A DNA stretch of 64,000 nucleotides from Phymatolithon calcareum (taxonomy: Eukaryota; Rhodophyta; Florideophyceae; Hapalidiales). The position numbers and the translations under genes are program-made. Positions 9,246-20,263 of this stretch are shown here, in pieces; position 1 is the first letter of the stretch, and the number at the start of each line of letters is the position of its first letter. The stretch lies in assembly GCA_977006965.1 (NCBI GenBank), contig OZ345352.1:3782001-3846000 (forward strand), given 5' to 3'. The notes under the pieces were generated by a model. That model worked only from the letters and a program-made list of their open reading frames with translations, was not told the DNA's origin and searched no databases.

Positions 9246-10430
9246 CTATCTCTTGATGATATCGGGATGATCTGCCCCAACTGCGTCGTTAACACATTTG
9301 AAGCTGTCCCTTTCTAGTAGTTCGGCAAGCTCCTGCTTCACACGGTCTACCATCCACGGCCCTTGGTAAATCAACGCAGTGTAAATCTGCACCAGACTCG
9401 CCCCTGCTCGAATCTTGCGATATGCATCTTCTCCGCTTTCCACACCACCGACGCCAACAATTGGGATCCGACCGCCTGTTAGTCTATACATATCAGCAAC
9501 CATAGCCGTTGCCAACTTTTCCAGCGGAGCACCGCTGAGCCCGCCCTTTTCCCCCGCGTGTATGCTCTTCAAGTTATCGCGAGACACAGTAGTGTTACAA
9601 ACAATAAGACCGTCAATACAAAGTTCAAGCGCGACTTCCGCAACCTCTCTCTTCTCCACATCACTGAGATCCGGTGCGATTTTCACAATCAATGGCGCCT
9701 TATACATAAGCTTGTCCCGCTCCGCGAGAACTGGGACGAGAATATCACGCAACGCGTCCTTCCGCTGCAGATCGCGCAGTCCTTCTGTGTTCGGCGATGA
9801 CACATTGACGACGATATACTCACCAAGATCACCGAGTTCGCGCACACCAGTACAATAATCCTTGACCGCATCTTCAGGCGCCGTACGTGCATTTTTCCCT
9901 ATGTTTACGCCGACTATCCCTGGATACAGCGCAGAGTCATATTTCGCCAGGCGAGCCTTTGCCACTTCCATGCCGGCCGAGTTGAAGCCGTAGCGATTAA
10001 TAATGGCACGGTCCTCCGGTAGTCGAAACACGCGTGGTTTCGGGTTGCCAGGTTGTGGTTTCGGCGTCACTGTTCCGACTTCAACCAGTCCGAATCCGAG
10101 CGCAAACAGGCCGCGGATGGCCTCACAGTCTTTGTCGAATCCAGCGGCTAGTCCGATGGGGTTCGTGAAGTCAAAACCCCAAACTTTGGTTCCTAATACT
10201 GGAGAATCCGGCGGCGCAGAACTGCGCATATACGGCGCTGCAAAACCCCATCGCGCCAGCTTTACGGCGGCTCGATGAGCTGTCTCTCCATCTAGAGATC
10301 GCAGATAATCACCTAAGCCAGAGGAATACAAATCGTGTGTTGCCGCATACGTCGCGCCGCCGCAGAGACCGCCCAGAGAGAGCAGCGAAAGGCTACCCGC
10401 TATTCTCGACGCGCTACTGAAGCGGCCCAT
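9246..10430 (-). CDS. DHODH: Dihydroorotate dehydrogenase (quinone), mitochondrial class 2
   Basis: The enzyme oxidises dihydroorotate to orotate with FMN and passes the electrons to ubiquinone at the inner mitochondrial membrane, the fourth step of UMP synthesis. The 394-residue protein matches the family length. An N-terminal basic presequence and hydrophobic helix (about 10-30) precede the short helical membrane-docking domain (about 30-65). The barrel has GFDKDCEAI (97-105), the FMN/substrate segment NPKPRVFRLPEDRAIINRYG (129-148) with FNSAG following, the class 2 catalytic Ser212 in NVSSPNTEGLR, Lys250 in IVKIAPD, the NTT at 279-281 and a terminal phosphate-binding GVGGV...GASLVQIYTAL. 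The Met at 10430 was chosen because it gives a normal presequence; the frame stays open upstream to 10589 without family resemblance. There is no intron. This is the only clearly intact housekeeping gene in the window. Confidence 0.95.
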   Translation of the reverse strand: MGRFSSASRIAGSLSLLSLGGLCGGATYAATHDLYSSGLGDYLRSLDGETAHRAAVKLARWGFAAPYMRSSAPPDSPVLGTKVWGFDFTNPIGLAAGFDKDCEAIRGLFALGFGLVEVGTVTPKPQPGNPKPRVFRLPEDRAIINRYGFNSAGMEVAKARLAKYDSALYPGIVGVNIGKNARTAPEDAVKDYCTGVRELGDLGEYIVVNVSSPNTEGLRDLQRKDALRDILVPVLAERDKLMYKAPLIVKIAPDLSDVEKREVAEVALELCIDGLIVCNTTVSRDNLKSIHAGEKGGLSGAPLEKLATAMVADMYRLTGGRIPIVGVGGVESGEDAYRKIRAGASLVQIYTALIYQGPWMVDRVKQELAELLERDSFKCVNDAVGADHPDIIKR

Positions 10431-10589
10431 GGTGTGCCCGGATATTGTCGGCCGAAAGGCAGGAGCGGTGCAGAGATCGTGGCGGCGCCTTGCCGACCGG
10501 ACAACGTTGCCATCGGTGGCGCAGTTCTGGATCGCACGAGAGCACTGCCATTGGGTGGGCAAGCAACGACTAGGTTTCCACGTGTACAT

Positions 10590-11180
10590 GTGTACATCTC
10601 AATGACCTCAATGCACAGTGATATGATATTGGGGGAAGTTGAAAGTTTTTAATTTAGAAGCCCAGTTCTGGCGGACTCCAGAGCAGCTTACATGGTACTA
10701 CGTTTCCGTTTCCTATAAAGTCACTCTATCATCTCTTCCGTCATTATTATTTCTAACTCTAACAATATGTCCATATGGACAACTTGTTAGCGATATCGAC
10801 TGCATTGTTTCCTCGGCTTTCGCGTCCAGCTTTGGTCTCGTGAGGTTGAGTTGTAGTGTCCCTCAAGGCTCTTCGTAAGACGCTGGTTGCGTGGACGAAA
10901 GCAACCGAAAAACTATTCCACGCCCAGCAGTCTGTGTTTTCGGGATTTGAGTAGCACAGTGGGGTTTTCGCGCACTGTCACGTCAACAGGGATTTTTCCC
11001 TTTAAGCCTTCCTCTGCTTATCCCGGTACTTGACAGAGGCGGCTCTTCTCTTTCGAGGGGGTCAAAATTTCACAGATGGCTTGGTCATGATGCGTCATTG
11101 TCAAAACGAGAAAAGTTTTATGCTATCGCGTACTAGCGCAAGAAGCCCTTCTTTCAGTCCGAGATAAGGGCCCATCACTA
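10590..11180. other. No gene; RT-like scraps
   Basis: A plus-strand ORF ending near 10878 closes with LSCSVPQGSS, which resembles the RT motif VPQGS but is too short to assign. At 10975-11040 the sequence TGTCACGTCAACAGGGATT resembles 22838-22895 (TGTCACGTCCACAGGGATT), showing a shared dispersed repeat. Confidence 0.35.
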
Positions 11181-11184
11181 CTTC

Positions 11185-11500
11185 TCGTGCGAAAACACCG
11201 GTCATTTCTCACAGACATGCGGTAGGTCGAACATCCACAACATTGTCGAGGCGAAGCGATAACACATCGACAAAGCGTCTCAGTCCATGATAATCGACCT
11301 CACCGTCTGCGATGACGAACATGCTACTTGCGCCGAGGAGCTAAGGCAGAGGGAGTAGCGCACGAAATAAATTTTACTTTTTTTGACAATTTTCCCCACA
11401 GACGTACAAATATACCGGCAGGGCTTCCTCATGTGAAAGTGCGGCACTTCTCTTATGCCTGGTATTCCATCTGTGCACCTAGTAGCATGTCCTCGATAAT
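11185..11500 (+). repeat. Dispersed repeat B, copy 1
   Basis: About 315 bases align with 38640-38965 in the same orientation, from the ACACCGGTCA stretch through CAGACATGCGGTAGG to TTCTCTTATGCCTGGTATTC. One frame reads CENTGHFSQTC, half of a CCHC zinc knuckle, so the repeat probably derives from a gag or ORF1 C-terminus. The downstream part (ACAAATATACCGGCAGGGCTTCC) resembles reversed 3' ends of the RT elements. Confidence 0.65.
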
Positions 11501-11524
11501 ACATTCTACTGTCGCATAGAGTGC

Positions 11525-12715
11525 TCTGCGTATCATAACAGATGAGTAGTAGTTTTGGCAAGGGGTGCCGACTTAGAGAACTTTGCCCACTTTTTCGGTC
11601 CATGTAGCGAATTTCCTCAATTCATAAAGGGAGCGTCTGGGAGAAACTGCAGTTAGAAGAGCTCATTGGATCTGAACAGCGGCGGTTGATCGAGACTGAC
11701 TTCAGCTGTTGTACTTTCAGATTGGGAGAGATCGAAACATCGACGTTTGAAAATGAACACGTAGTATTTTCTTAGTCTAGCGCTCAACAGAAGATCAACT
11801 TGTGGAAGAGCTTTTTTGGTACGATATATCAGAGAAGAGCGACCTTCAGCATGCATCTGGACGTCACGAGAAACTTGATTTTCATGCTGAAGAACTAAGA
11901 TCTTAACTTCACTTGTGCGAAATGTAGAATACAATCCGATACAGAATAACTCCAGTCGAATATCATACGAGCATGCTCGGCTCCTGGACAGAAGTAGGCG
12001 AATTACTCCATGTTGGAGCCCCCACAACACAGCAATAATATATCTCCAAATCCCACGTCCAGCGAAAATGTTAGAGCACTCATATATATATATATTTTCA
12101 GTCTATGTTCTTCAGTATTCTTCCTCGTCGCAAGACCCACAGTAACTTGACGGGCTAGAATTCCGAGCTTCATGAAATTTCTGGAATTGTCTAATCCTTT
12201 ACCGCATACCCCTATTCTCACGTCCGTTTGACCATTTTAAGGCGATATCAAAACAGCCATTAAATAACACATTCAATGGAATATTTGAATATTCGATTCA
12301 ATTTTGATAATCGCTTTCTTTTGGAAGATTTCAAATCGATGGTATCTATGAGTGCAAATTTTGAGTTCGAAATATCGAACTTTACCAGCAGACGTTAGAA
12401 AAATCGCATGCGCTTTAAAAGTATAATAAAATTCGATATTTTGAATGTTACACGAGGATGCGGGAAACTGCGCATTTGTTGCGCTTTGACCAGTGTTGGG
12501 CGGGTAACTCGCGATCTCGGGTATACCTGCGGGTATTTTCGGCGGGTATGACATGAACCCGCGCGGAGAAGAAATTTTTTTGAGGAAATTACTTATACAC
12601 TCACCAAGTTTGCCGTATTTACTAATATACTTGCTTTCCATAGGTGCACATATGATATGTCCATTACGGCGGCTGGGGGCACCTCTATTCCATGTGCGCC
12701 TAAAAATCTAGAAAT
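11525..12715. other. AT-rich intergenic, hAT-like terminus
   Basis: No gene is supported. There is a short TA microsatellite at about 12082-12096. At 12491 the sequence CAGTGTTGGGCGGGTAACTC, followed by repeated GCGGGTAT motifs, looks like the end of a hAT-type element, but no matching opposite end was found. Confidence 0.35.
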
Positions 12716-12719
12716 TTAT

Positions 12720-13150
12720 TGATCAGTGGTAGGGCCGATATCCAAGACCGAGGTGCCCTCCAACTAGCCTGGGAACAACAACAAGAATGCCGTGCCAGGA
12801 AAAGTACCTTTTCCTAGAATGGTCTACCGCACCAAGCAATGACGATGAAAGAAAGCAGGCACAGAATGCTCTGTGCACGTTGGTTTGTAGGTCACTTTCC
12901 AAGAAATCCGCCGAAGCTAATAAAAGAAATGGGCAGTCAATGAGCATGGGCAGTTAGAACTCTCAAGAGCATTCTAAGAAAGCCAACATGGACCCCTACA
13001 GAGGAGACCAACGTGGCCCGAGCCATTGACGAGATACTAAGTAATTCTGATTAAGCAACCGAAATTTTGAGTGCTGTAGAGTGCTAACAAAGGTGACGAC
13101 TTTCTTCACGTGGGGCACTTGATACTTTCTCAATAAATCCACTTAATTAG
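12720..13150 (+). pseudogene. RT element C-terminal fragment
   Basis: The plus strand aligns with 2350-2690: the TGGTCTACCGCACCA block, the GAAAGCAGGCACAGAAT block, a GCATGGGCAGTTAGAAC block and the 3' end CTCAATAAATCCACTTAA. Frameshifts and stops are frequent. This is a 5'-truncated, old copy of the family at 1120-2695. Confidence 0.65.
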
Positions 13151-15190
13151 AACTAATTGGGCTTGAAAGGCCTATTGTGTCGGGACCTACAGGTGGAGTT
13201 ATGGTCAGACGAGCTCCATCTTGAGTGGTAGATATCAGTAAAGCGTCTTTTTGTGTAATGCACAACATCAAATGAGCCTTTCAATGCTAGGTGCAACGCA
13301 AGAGCGGATTTTAAACTGCTTTCGTCTGCAAAGGAAACCGCTCTGCAACGTCGCTAGCAAACTGTTGATTCATCTCGCGAGTTAGATCGTTGTTTAGAAG
13401 CGGTTGACAAGGTTGAGAGTGACCGTAGCAGGGAAGGTGAATCTTCCACGAGGGGTCGACCAACTCTTCGAAAAAGTTGTTTTAAAACTGTTTAGCAATA
13501 GACTATGGAAATGGTCATTTAAATGGCCGATCATTGAGGTTTTCACTACGTTATTTTAACAAAAATTAGTGTAAAACGGAACTTTACCTGTGAGCAGACT
13601 GTTACTACAGGACCAGTACGGTGGACCAGAGCTAAGCAACTGTCAGCAAAATTGTTGGTCATAAGTGCACCTGTGCAAAGTGAGTACAATATAAGTAATT
13701 TTCTCTAAAACGACTTCGGACAGGAATGCTGTATTCAAAAAATCGAAGATATTGAAAAATAGGAGATTCAAAAATCGAGGATAGACTGTAGTATGGGATA
13801 TCCAAAGAGGATTCAATGTTTCCGAACAAACTTCCGGTATGGGTTTCATTTTGTCCACGAGTTCCTGAGGGATCTCTTGGTCCAGCGGCACTACGTGGGA
13901 GCGTAACCCGTGCGACCGACAAAATCTTGACCGAGCATCCTGCTGCACAGACGAAATGCTGTCCTTTTCGCTTCCTCTCAAGCTGTATATAATACCCCGG
14001 AACTCTCTCGGCATTCCACTGTTTGCAAACGAAGGAATGGGGAGACCGCCCTCCTGGTGCTCGTAGACTAGCACGTTCATTGCTCTTTCGATACTCTCAA
14101 TCCTGTTCTACGCCAGCTTTACCAGAGTAATACCTAAGCATGTCTCTTAGTGTGCAATTTGATGCATGCCAAGAACACGTGGCCAATACTTGACGCGCAT
14201 GACCTGAACAACGACACCAATCCAAGCGAACGTCAGCACGTGCTGTAACTTGATGACTGTACAGTCGTCAAGTTTCTCCGTCAGAGTGTCGAGAAAACTC
14301 TACCAAACGCGGTAGAATAGGTCGGGCACCTCAGGACGATTATTCCCGGTGCCTCGCTCGCAGAACCGGCGCGTGGCGGCACAGTGGTAGTGTGGGCTGT
14401 ACGCGTGAACTGCTTATTGAGCGGGTGGCGCCACCCAGGCGTACTCGGTTACGGGGGGAGACGGTGTGCGAAGTAGGATGTGTGTACTTGTACATGATTC
14501 CGACTTGCCGAGTTTAATGAGATGGGAAACTATTCTAGCTTATATAGTATCCATCTACAGGGGGGAGCTCGAGACTGTTTTGACTTAGACTGTCGTCTAT
14601 TGCAGACACTTAACCGCACGCTAATCGAGATGTTTCGGTTCGCAACGTATGCGTGCCGTTAGTTGCTAGCAATGTAGCGTAAGTTTTGCAGATAGTCTCG
14701 AGGGCTTTGCTCGGTGTTCTGCACAGCGAGCTCTTGTTTCGGTTAGGTCTTCTGTAGGCTTTTGTCGGTACGCAACCGATAATATTGATTGTATTCTCGT
14801 CTTGAACGTCAATAACGGGTAATCGTTGCTTGACCGTTGACTGGCTCGATGAGGGTGTGTCAGGGTGAGCACATATAACCGATAGATGAACGGTTTATAT
14901 GTCGAGGGAGCACTGTCTGCCTGGCTGGCGATCGATGAGAGGTGATAGTTACTTCTCGCAGGATCGAATCTTCGACACAGAGAAAACGTCAACCCCTCCC
15001 TTGTCGCTATATCTACTCCTCAACCCTGCTTGCACCCGATCAACCTTGTCCCGACCCTGGAGGGTGAGACCAGCAATTGGTCTCGCCCTTCACTCGCGCC
15101 TCTCCTCACGCGCCGGGGCTCGCCGCGCGCAGTGCTGGAGTCGACCGCCGTGAGGGACTTGAAGCTCTCCCAATAAGAGCAGCTGTCGTC
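13151..15190. other. No recognised gene
   Basis: The best ORF is minus-strand 13643-14080 (145 residues; includes REFRGIIYSLRGSEKDS and DQEIPQELVDKMKPIPEV). It has an open N-terminal half but a hydrophobic C-terminus of unusual composition and no recognised domain. The remainder has only short ORFs. A weak TATA-like TTATATAGT lies near 14540. Confidence 0.4.
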
Positions 15191-15427
15191 ATGACGACAA
15201 TAGTGGAGGACACCGGCGAAATGGAAATGATTCGCGGGCACGCCCGTTACCCCGCCACCACGAACCCCTCCCTGGTGGCCAAGACTGCTGAACTTCTAGA
15301 GTACTCGCCGCTTCTCGACGAGGCGGCTGCGCACGGGCGCGCCAAGGTGTCTGAAGGAGGGGTGAAACGGCTGTCCGTTGTGCGGAACAACCTGTTCAGT
15401 CTTTTCGGTGCGCGTATTCTGGAGTAA
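15191..15427 (+). CDS. Short hypothetical protein or first exon
   Basis: The 78-residue frame begins MTTIVEDTGEMEMIRGHARY and is GC-rich compared with its surroundings. It contains a plausible helical segment (PSLVAKTAELLEYSPLLDEA) and ends GARILE. The stop overlaps GGAGTAAGTCAC, which fits a 5' splice site (GTAAGT at 15424), so this may be a first exon rather than a complete gene; no acceptor or second exon was identified. The family is unknown. Confidence 0.3.
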   Translation: MTTIVEDTGEMEMIRGHARYPATTNPSLVAKTAELLEYSPLLDEAAAHGRAKVSEGGVKRLSVVRNNLFSLFGARILE

Positions 15428-16074
15428 GTCACCGGTGATGTTTCCATGGAGGTTGGTGCGCGCCTCTTCTAACAAAACCTCTAATCAGCAACTGACATTT
15501 TGATTTTAGAACGCGCACGCAGGAGAAGCTCTTCTGCTCTCACGGGATCAGCAGGCACCCCTTCTTCGCCATCTCGCAGCAGTTTGGATAGACTGTACAT
15601 GGCCGCTCCACGAGTGCGTAATTTCACTTTCTGTTGAGGATCCGCTGGCAAGCTCTCAACACCGGAGTCCTCCAAATGTCGTACTCTGTCGTAAGAATCC
15701 TCGGTCTCATCTTTCTCTATCACATGCGTGTAGAGTTCCTGAGCACGTGCAGGATTTTTTAACACACCTTTGCCGCCAAATTGCATCAGAAGTCCCAAGC
15801 AGTACATTACGTCAGCGCATCCAGCACTTTCCATCACACTCTCATAAAGCTGCAAAGCACGTGCGGCATCCGCCTCCAGGCCGATACTTCCAGGATGAAG
15901 CAGCTCAGCAAGAGAAACCTTCCCATGCACGGAGCCTTTCTCGGTGGCTTGACTGTAAATCTCCACGGAACGGACAGGGTTTGCCGGTACACCTTCAGCT
16001 CCGTTCTCAAGCAATGTCGCGAGGTTCTTTCTTTCTTTATTGCAGAAGGCGCTAATTCAACGCCAGAACTTACC

Positions 16075-16710
16075 CTAGAGCAAGTTCTCATTGTTCAAAT
16101 ATTGGAGTATCTCTACGGGTCTCTCCCTGCACAGATCTTCAACCGTTTTGCCTCGCACTCTTCCGATGAATTGCCGTCTAGAGGTAGCCCGACCAGAACA
16201 GCGTATAATTAGGTGCTCCACTGTCTCCATGACGCCATGCGGGCACATCTTGCACAGTGGGTCATAGAGTAGCGGTTCATCCTCGATGTGTCCATGGTGA
16301 AAGCATGCTACAATAGGACAGCAATTCACCATAAGCTGGTGTAGTACCGCCTCTGCACGTCTCTGTGAGATGTGCAGATCTTTTGGGAGCGTAGGTAGAG
16401 TGAGTAGTTTGCTTCTGCACGGCGGTTTGATAATGGATCGGGCCGCTTCCAAAGTAAGAGGTATTGTTTGATGCAACACCAGATCTGATTCCAAAATTCC
16501 CCTCCGCACCAGATCATCAGCGACCTCATTCTTCGCGACGCCGCAGTGGCTCGGTATCCACACATACTCTATACGAACTTCGTCTGAAAATAACCGGTCC
16601 ATAATATTCCACAGATTCCGCACCATGTCACCAAACATTCGCGGTTGCCCGTTGAGTGCGTCTAAGCAACTGCGACTGTCGGTGAACCATCTGATGGTTT
16701 TTTTTTGCAA
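16075..16710 (-). pseudogene. RNase H C-terminal half and zinc knuckle of element copy 2
   Basis: This open stretch carries IRWFTDSRSCLDALNG, VWIPSHCGVAKNEVADDLVR and PLCKMCPHGVMETVEHLIIRC, so the Asp, His, Asp and knuckle residues are present. It continues the reading frame that begins at 18355 but is separated from it by the nested RT element; both halves are otherwise open. The frame fuses into the poly(T) stretch at 16698. Confidence 0.75.
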
Positions 16711-18013
16711 CTGTTTAGTTGTTTATTTGAAAGCCCTCATTAACACTCCTAAGACTGTACGGGAGCAGCTTTTCGTAACTTGTTCATTCTAATATGTCGC
16801 CTGGTCCCTAATACAGGGACTCGTCGTTTTCCATATTGTCAATTATGGTGACGCTGTAGAGTAGTATGGAGTCTAATGCCTTTTCCGTTCTTAACATTTC
16901 TCCGGAGTCCAGTTCATACTTTGTTAGGTTCATACGTATGGTCTCCATGTGGCGCTCTGCTGCCGTTCCGAATGTATTCGATATTAGCGTTGTGCTCACT
17001 TGAGGGAACCTTCCGCTTGCGTATTTTATGGCCAGCTGTCGATGTCTCACCTTAGTAAACCTGAGGATGGCCGGGATCTCATCCGGTTTGTCGTACGGTA
17101 TTTTCCTCTTTCTTCTTGCTTCGAGCCTCGTGCCTTCTTTTGCGAACAGAATTCGTCGAAATTGGCCTGGAGATTTCCCTTCCTGCATATGTTTGAAGGG
17201 AGCCGCGAACTGTTCTTGTTGCAGCATCGCGGCAATATCGCGACTTGCCCACTGTAGTTTTTTGAAGTTTCGCTCTTCCCTTGGCTTGGATAGGATAGTC
17301 GACTTCCTTGCTTTTCCTCGTAGCAGCATCTTCAGCGCTAATATTTCTCTCCTGTGTTCTGATGGTTGGATCCTGCACATAAGCCGGAGCCGGTCGATTC
17401 TTCCACTTGCCGTACCACCGAATACTTGGAAGAAGAAGGTTCTTTCTACTTCTTTGATAGCTTCTTGCACTTCTGAAGTCCACGGTGTGAGATGGATAGC
17501 GTATTCCCACCTTGGTTGGATCAACGACTTGTAGATACGTATGGCTTTCAGGGTGTTTATCCCCCGAATGAATACCCCAAGTGGTTTCAGTTGGTGTACC
17601 GCTGCTTTGGCGTTTTTTATACGCCTGATTGTGCTTGTGACCGTAATTCCGGTTGGTCCTAGAGATATCCCGAGGTATGAAACTTCAGGTACTTGCGAAA
17701 GGGTCTGGTGCGCTAGACGGAATGTGTGGTTCTTTGTCTCGATCGACTCCAGCACCTCGCTCTTACCTTTCTTGGTGTTCCACGTCATTCCTCTCTCTTC
17801 GGCCCATTTCGTTGAAATATCGAGCAGGTGCTGCAGCGCGTGCGGGGTTTTCGCCAGCAGAATCACATCGTCTGCAAATAGAACTGCAGATACGTCTGCT
17901 ACCTCGCTCGGAACAGCGCTTATGCGCTCCGCGAATTCGTCCATAAATATGTTATACAGACTTGGGCTGAGCGGCGACCCTTGGGGGACGCCTCTGTCCA
18001 CTATGAACCAGTT
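16699..18013 (-). mobile_element. Poly(A) RT retrotransposon nested in the RNase H element, with 13-bp target duplication
   Basis: The target duplication ACCATCTGATGGT occurs at 16686-16698 and 18014-18026. Removing the insert restores the sequence seen uninterrupted in the sister copy near 5462-5490. The 3' end on the minus strand has TTTCAAATAAAC followed by a poly(A) run. The insert is 5'-truncated within the RT domain, just upstream of the VPQGSPLSP box. Confidence 0.9.
16808..18013 (-). CDS. Reverse transcriptase C-terminal part (poly(A) family)
   Basis: The uninterrupted frame contains GVPQGSPLSPSLYNIFMDEF, the catalytic LFADDVILLAKT, the thumb motif VSYLGISLGPTG and PRWEYAIHLTPW. A conserved C-terminal region (IPYDKPDEIPAILR, HRQLAIKYASGRFP) runs to the stop at 16808. 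There is no RNase H domain or zinc knuckle after it, which separates this family from its host element. The N-terminus (endonuclease and first RT motifs) is missing through 5' truncation. The open frame continues to 18142 only by reading into flanking element DNA out of frame. Confidence 0.8.
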   Translation of the reverse strand, partial: NWFIVDRGVPQGSPLSPSLYNIFMDEFAERISAVPSEVADVSAVLFADDVILLAKTPHALQHLLDISTKWAEERGMTWNTKKGKSEVLESIETKNHTFRLAHQTLSQVPEVSYLGISLGPTGITVTSTIRRIKNAKAAVHQLKPLGVFIRGINTLKAIRIYKSLIQPRWEYAIHLTPWTSEVQEAIKEVERTFFFQVFGGTASGRIDRLRLMCRIQPSEHRREILALKMLLRGKARKSTILSKPREERNFKKLQWASRDIAAMLQQEQFAAPFKHMQEGKSPGQFRRILFAKEGTRLEARRKRKIPYDKPDEIPAILRFTKVRHRQLAIKYASGRFPQVSTTLISNTFGTAAERHMETIRMNLTKYELDSGEMLRTEKALDSILLYSVTIIDNMENDESLY

Positions 18014-18986
18014 ACCATCTGATGGTGCTGCCGCGGGAAGGATGTAGGTCTGCCGCTGCTTGAATCGCTTGCACGGCGGCAAATGCCTCCGCGTCGAATG
18101 AAGAGCCAACAGCTCCAGCGGCCAGCGATGCTTCCACGACAACTTCTTCGCCGCGCAATATCAGAATCCCCGCTCCGCCGACCTGGAATGGGATGGTACG
18201 ATACATTTCGAGTGTGACACCATCTTCGTCGCACGCGATAACGCGCTGTTTCGAGTCGGTTGGGGTGGTTCCGTATGCATGCTCGTCTCCGTCGTCGTAG
18301 GCCAAGAGGACATCCGGGGGCCTGCCGTGTCGAGCCTCAAACTTTTTCGCTGCTTGTTCATGACCCACACAAGATTGCCCTTCTCGATTGCTTGATTATA
18401 AAGCTCCACGGAACGAACATGGTTTGCCGGTACACCTTCTGCTTCTAGTACCGCGAGGTTGTTCATGGCGCCCACAAGATCACCCTTCTCGATTGCTTGA
18501 TTGTACAGCTCCACGGAACGAAAAGGGTTTGCCGGTACCCCTGCTGTTCCATTTGCGAGCAGTGATGCGAGGTTATTCATGGCGCCCACATCATCACCCT
18601 TCTCGATGGCTTGATTGTAAAGCTCGACGGATCGAACATGTACACCTTCTGCTCCGTTCTCAAGCAATAATGCGAGGTTGTTCATGGCTATTTCCGTTCT
18701 CGATGGCTTCATTGTAAAGCTCCATGGCACGAACATGGTTTGGCCGTACAGTTACTGTGCCATCGCTCAACAATTTGCCCAATATGAATAGATAAGCTCC
18801 TCTTCTCTGGACGAACGTCATATGCTTTTTTTCGTCGGCACTAATTCTTTTTGCCCAAACCAGCTGTCCATGCTGTTGCGTTTTGAACCCCGGTCACTGC
18901 TCTTGAAAATCTCTATTCTGTTGATTCGTCCACCGCTATCCCCAATTCATATATACAGTCAATCTCGGATTCAGCGTCGAGCATGT

Positions 18987-20263
18987 TTTTTTTTGAATTT
19001 TGAATTTATTAAACGCCCTCAGAAACACTCATAAGACTGTAAGGGAGATGCGTTTCAGATGCTACTACTTTGGTAGCTCCGTTACTCTGTTAAAGCCCGC
19101 AAAAGTTGCTATCGTCGTAGCCCTAGCTGCAAAAACCCTCCTCCAGAGAAGGTGGAGGGAAAAGCTTAGAGTCCACTTGTTCTGTTCGTAGGAATCTCAG
19201 CGTCGCCGTTCTATTTTGTCTTGGTCTATTCCATGTCGTCATAAAAGACGATTGTGAGGAATAGTACTTTGTCAAGTGCCTTTTCAGTCTCACTAGTCTC
19301 CTCTTCTGTTAGTCGATATCTTTGAAGGTACAATTCGAGCTTGTTCATGAGAGTTGGTACGATTTCACCGAATTTGTCTTCCAAAAGTGTGGTACTCAAT
19401 GGGGGAAAACGTCCGAATGCCCATTTAATCTCCAATTGGCAGTGACGTGCTTTCGGTAGTCTGATGATGGCGGGAGTAGACCCGGGAATATCATAAGGAA
19501 TATTCCTCTTTCTGCTCGCCTCCAAGCCTTCTCCTTCATCTTTAAAGAGCAGGTCCCTCAACGATTTTGCTGAAACTCGCTGCTTAAGATAGGTTAGTGC
19601 CTTCTCGAATAGGTCGTGATGTAACATTGATGATATGTCACGACACACCCATTGGAATTCCTCAACGTCTCTTTCCTCTCTTGGGACTGCGAGCAAGGCC
19701 ATTTTCCTTGTTCTGGCTCGTTCAAGCATTCGTAACGCTAGAACTAGTCTTCTGTCTTCCGCATTATGTATGCGACAGAGAAGACGAAGTCTCGCGGATC
19801 GATTTTTGGCGATTGGACCAAATACTTGTCCAAAAAAAGTCTTCTCCACGTCTGCAATAGCTGTTTGAACTCTTGTCGTCCATGGCGTCAGGTGCATGGC
19901 ATATTCCCATCTTGGCTGTATCAAGGCCTTGTACATCTTGATTGCTTTTAAGGGGCTGAGTCCCCGGGCTGTTACACCAAGGGATCTCAGCTGATACACT
20001 GCTATCTTGGCCTGTCGGATGCGTTCAAGCATTTTCTTGTCGGTAACTCCCTCACTGCTGAGTGATATGCCAAGGTATGGGACTTCTTTGACTTTTGTCA
20101 ACGTTTTCCCAGAAAGCTTGAACGTGGGTGATCTTGTGCCTTCGGAGAGAAGAACTTCGCTCTTCCCGGCTTTCGTGTTCCACCTCATTTGTCTGTCTCT
20201 TGCCCATTGCGAAGAAATATTTAACAGTCTCTGTAGTCCGACTGGTGATTTTGCCGTTAGGAG
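18987..20263 (-). mobile_element. Poly(A) RT retrotransposon in the Sel1 gene, with 14-bp target duplication
   Basis: The duplication AGCGTCGAGCATGT is at 18973-18986 and 20264-20277. The 3' end shows the same AAATTCAATAAA-type signal and poly(A) (plus-strand T-run at 18985-18994) as the copy at 16699. The ORF (stop at 19226) starts just after the FADD box (LLTAKSPVGLQRLLNIS) and keeps VPYLGISLSS, PRWEYAMHLTPWTTR and HCQLEIKWAFGRFPPL. It is truncated earlier than the copy at 16808 and is otherwise open, so it is a fairly recent insertion. Confidence 0.9.

Larger units (their letters stand above)
16027..18355 (-). mobile_element. RNase H/Tudor non-LTR retrotransposon, copy 2, inserted in the Sel1 gene
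   Basis: This is the same family as 4786-6690. The 3' end is TGCAATAAAG plus an (AAAG)n tail (16027-16041), and the ORF reads from KKFEARHGRPPDVLLAYDDG (Tudor-like second half) through GGAGILILRGEE and the RNase H active site to the zinc knuckle. The 5' truncation point lies inside the Tudor-like module at about 18355, where Sel1 sequence resumes with GTTCATGACCC. The join across the element restores the repeat motif MNNLA. Any target duplication is only 2-3 bases. The copy is interrupted by another element at 16699-18013. Confidence 0.82.

Noticed and set aside
10431-10589. Upstream extension of the dihydroorotate dehydrogenase frame to 10589
   Set aside because: The extra 53 residues have no family counterpart; the Met at 10430 directly precedes a normal mitochondrial presequence and membrane helix.
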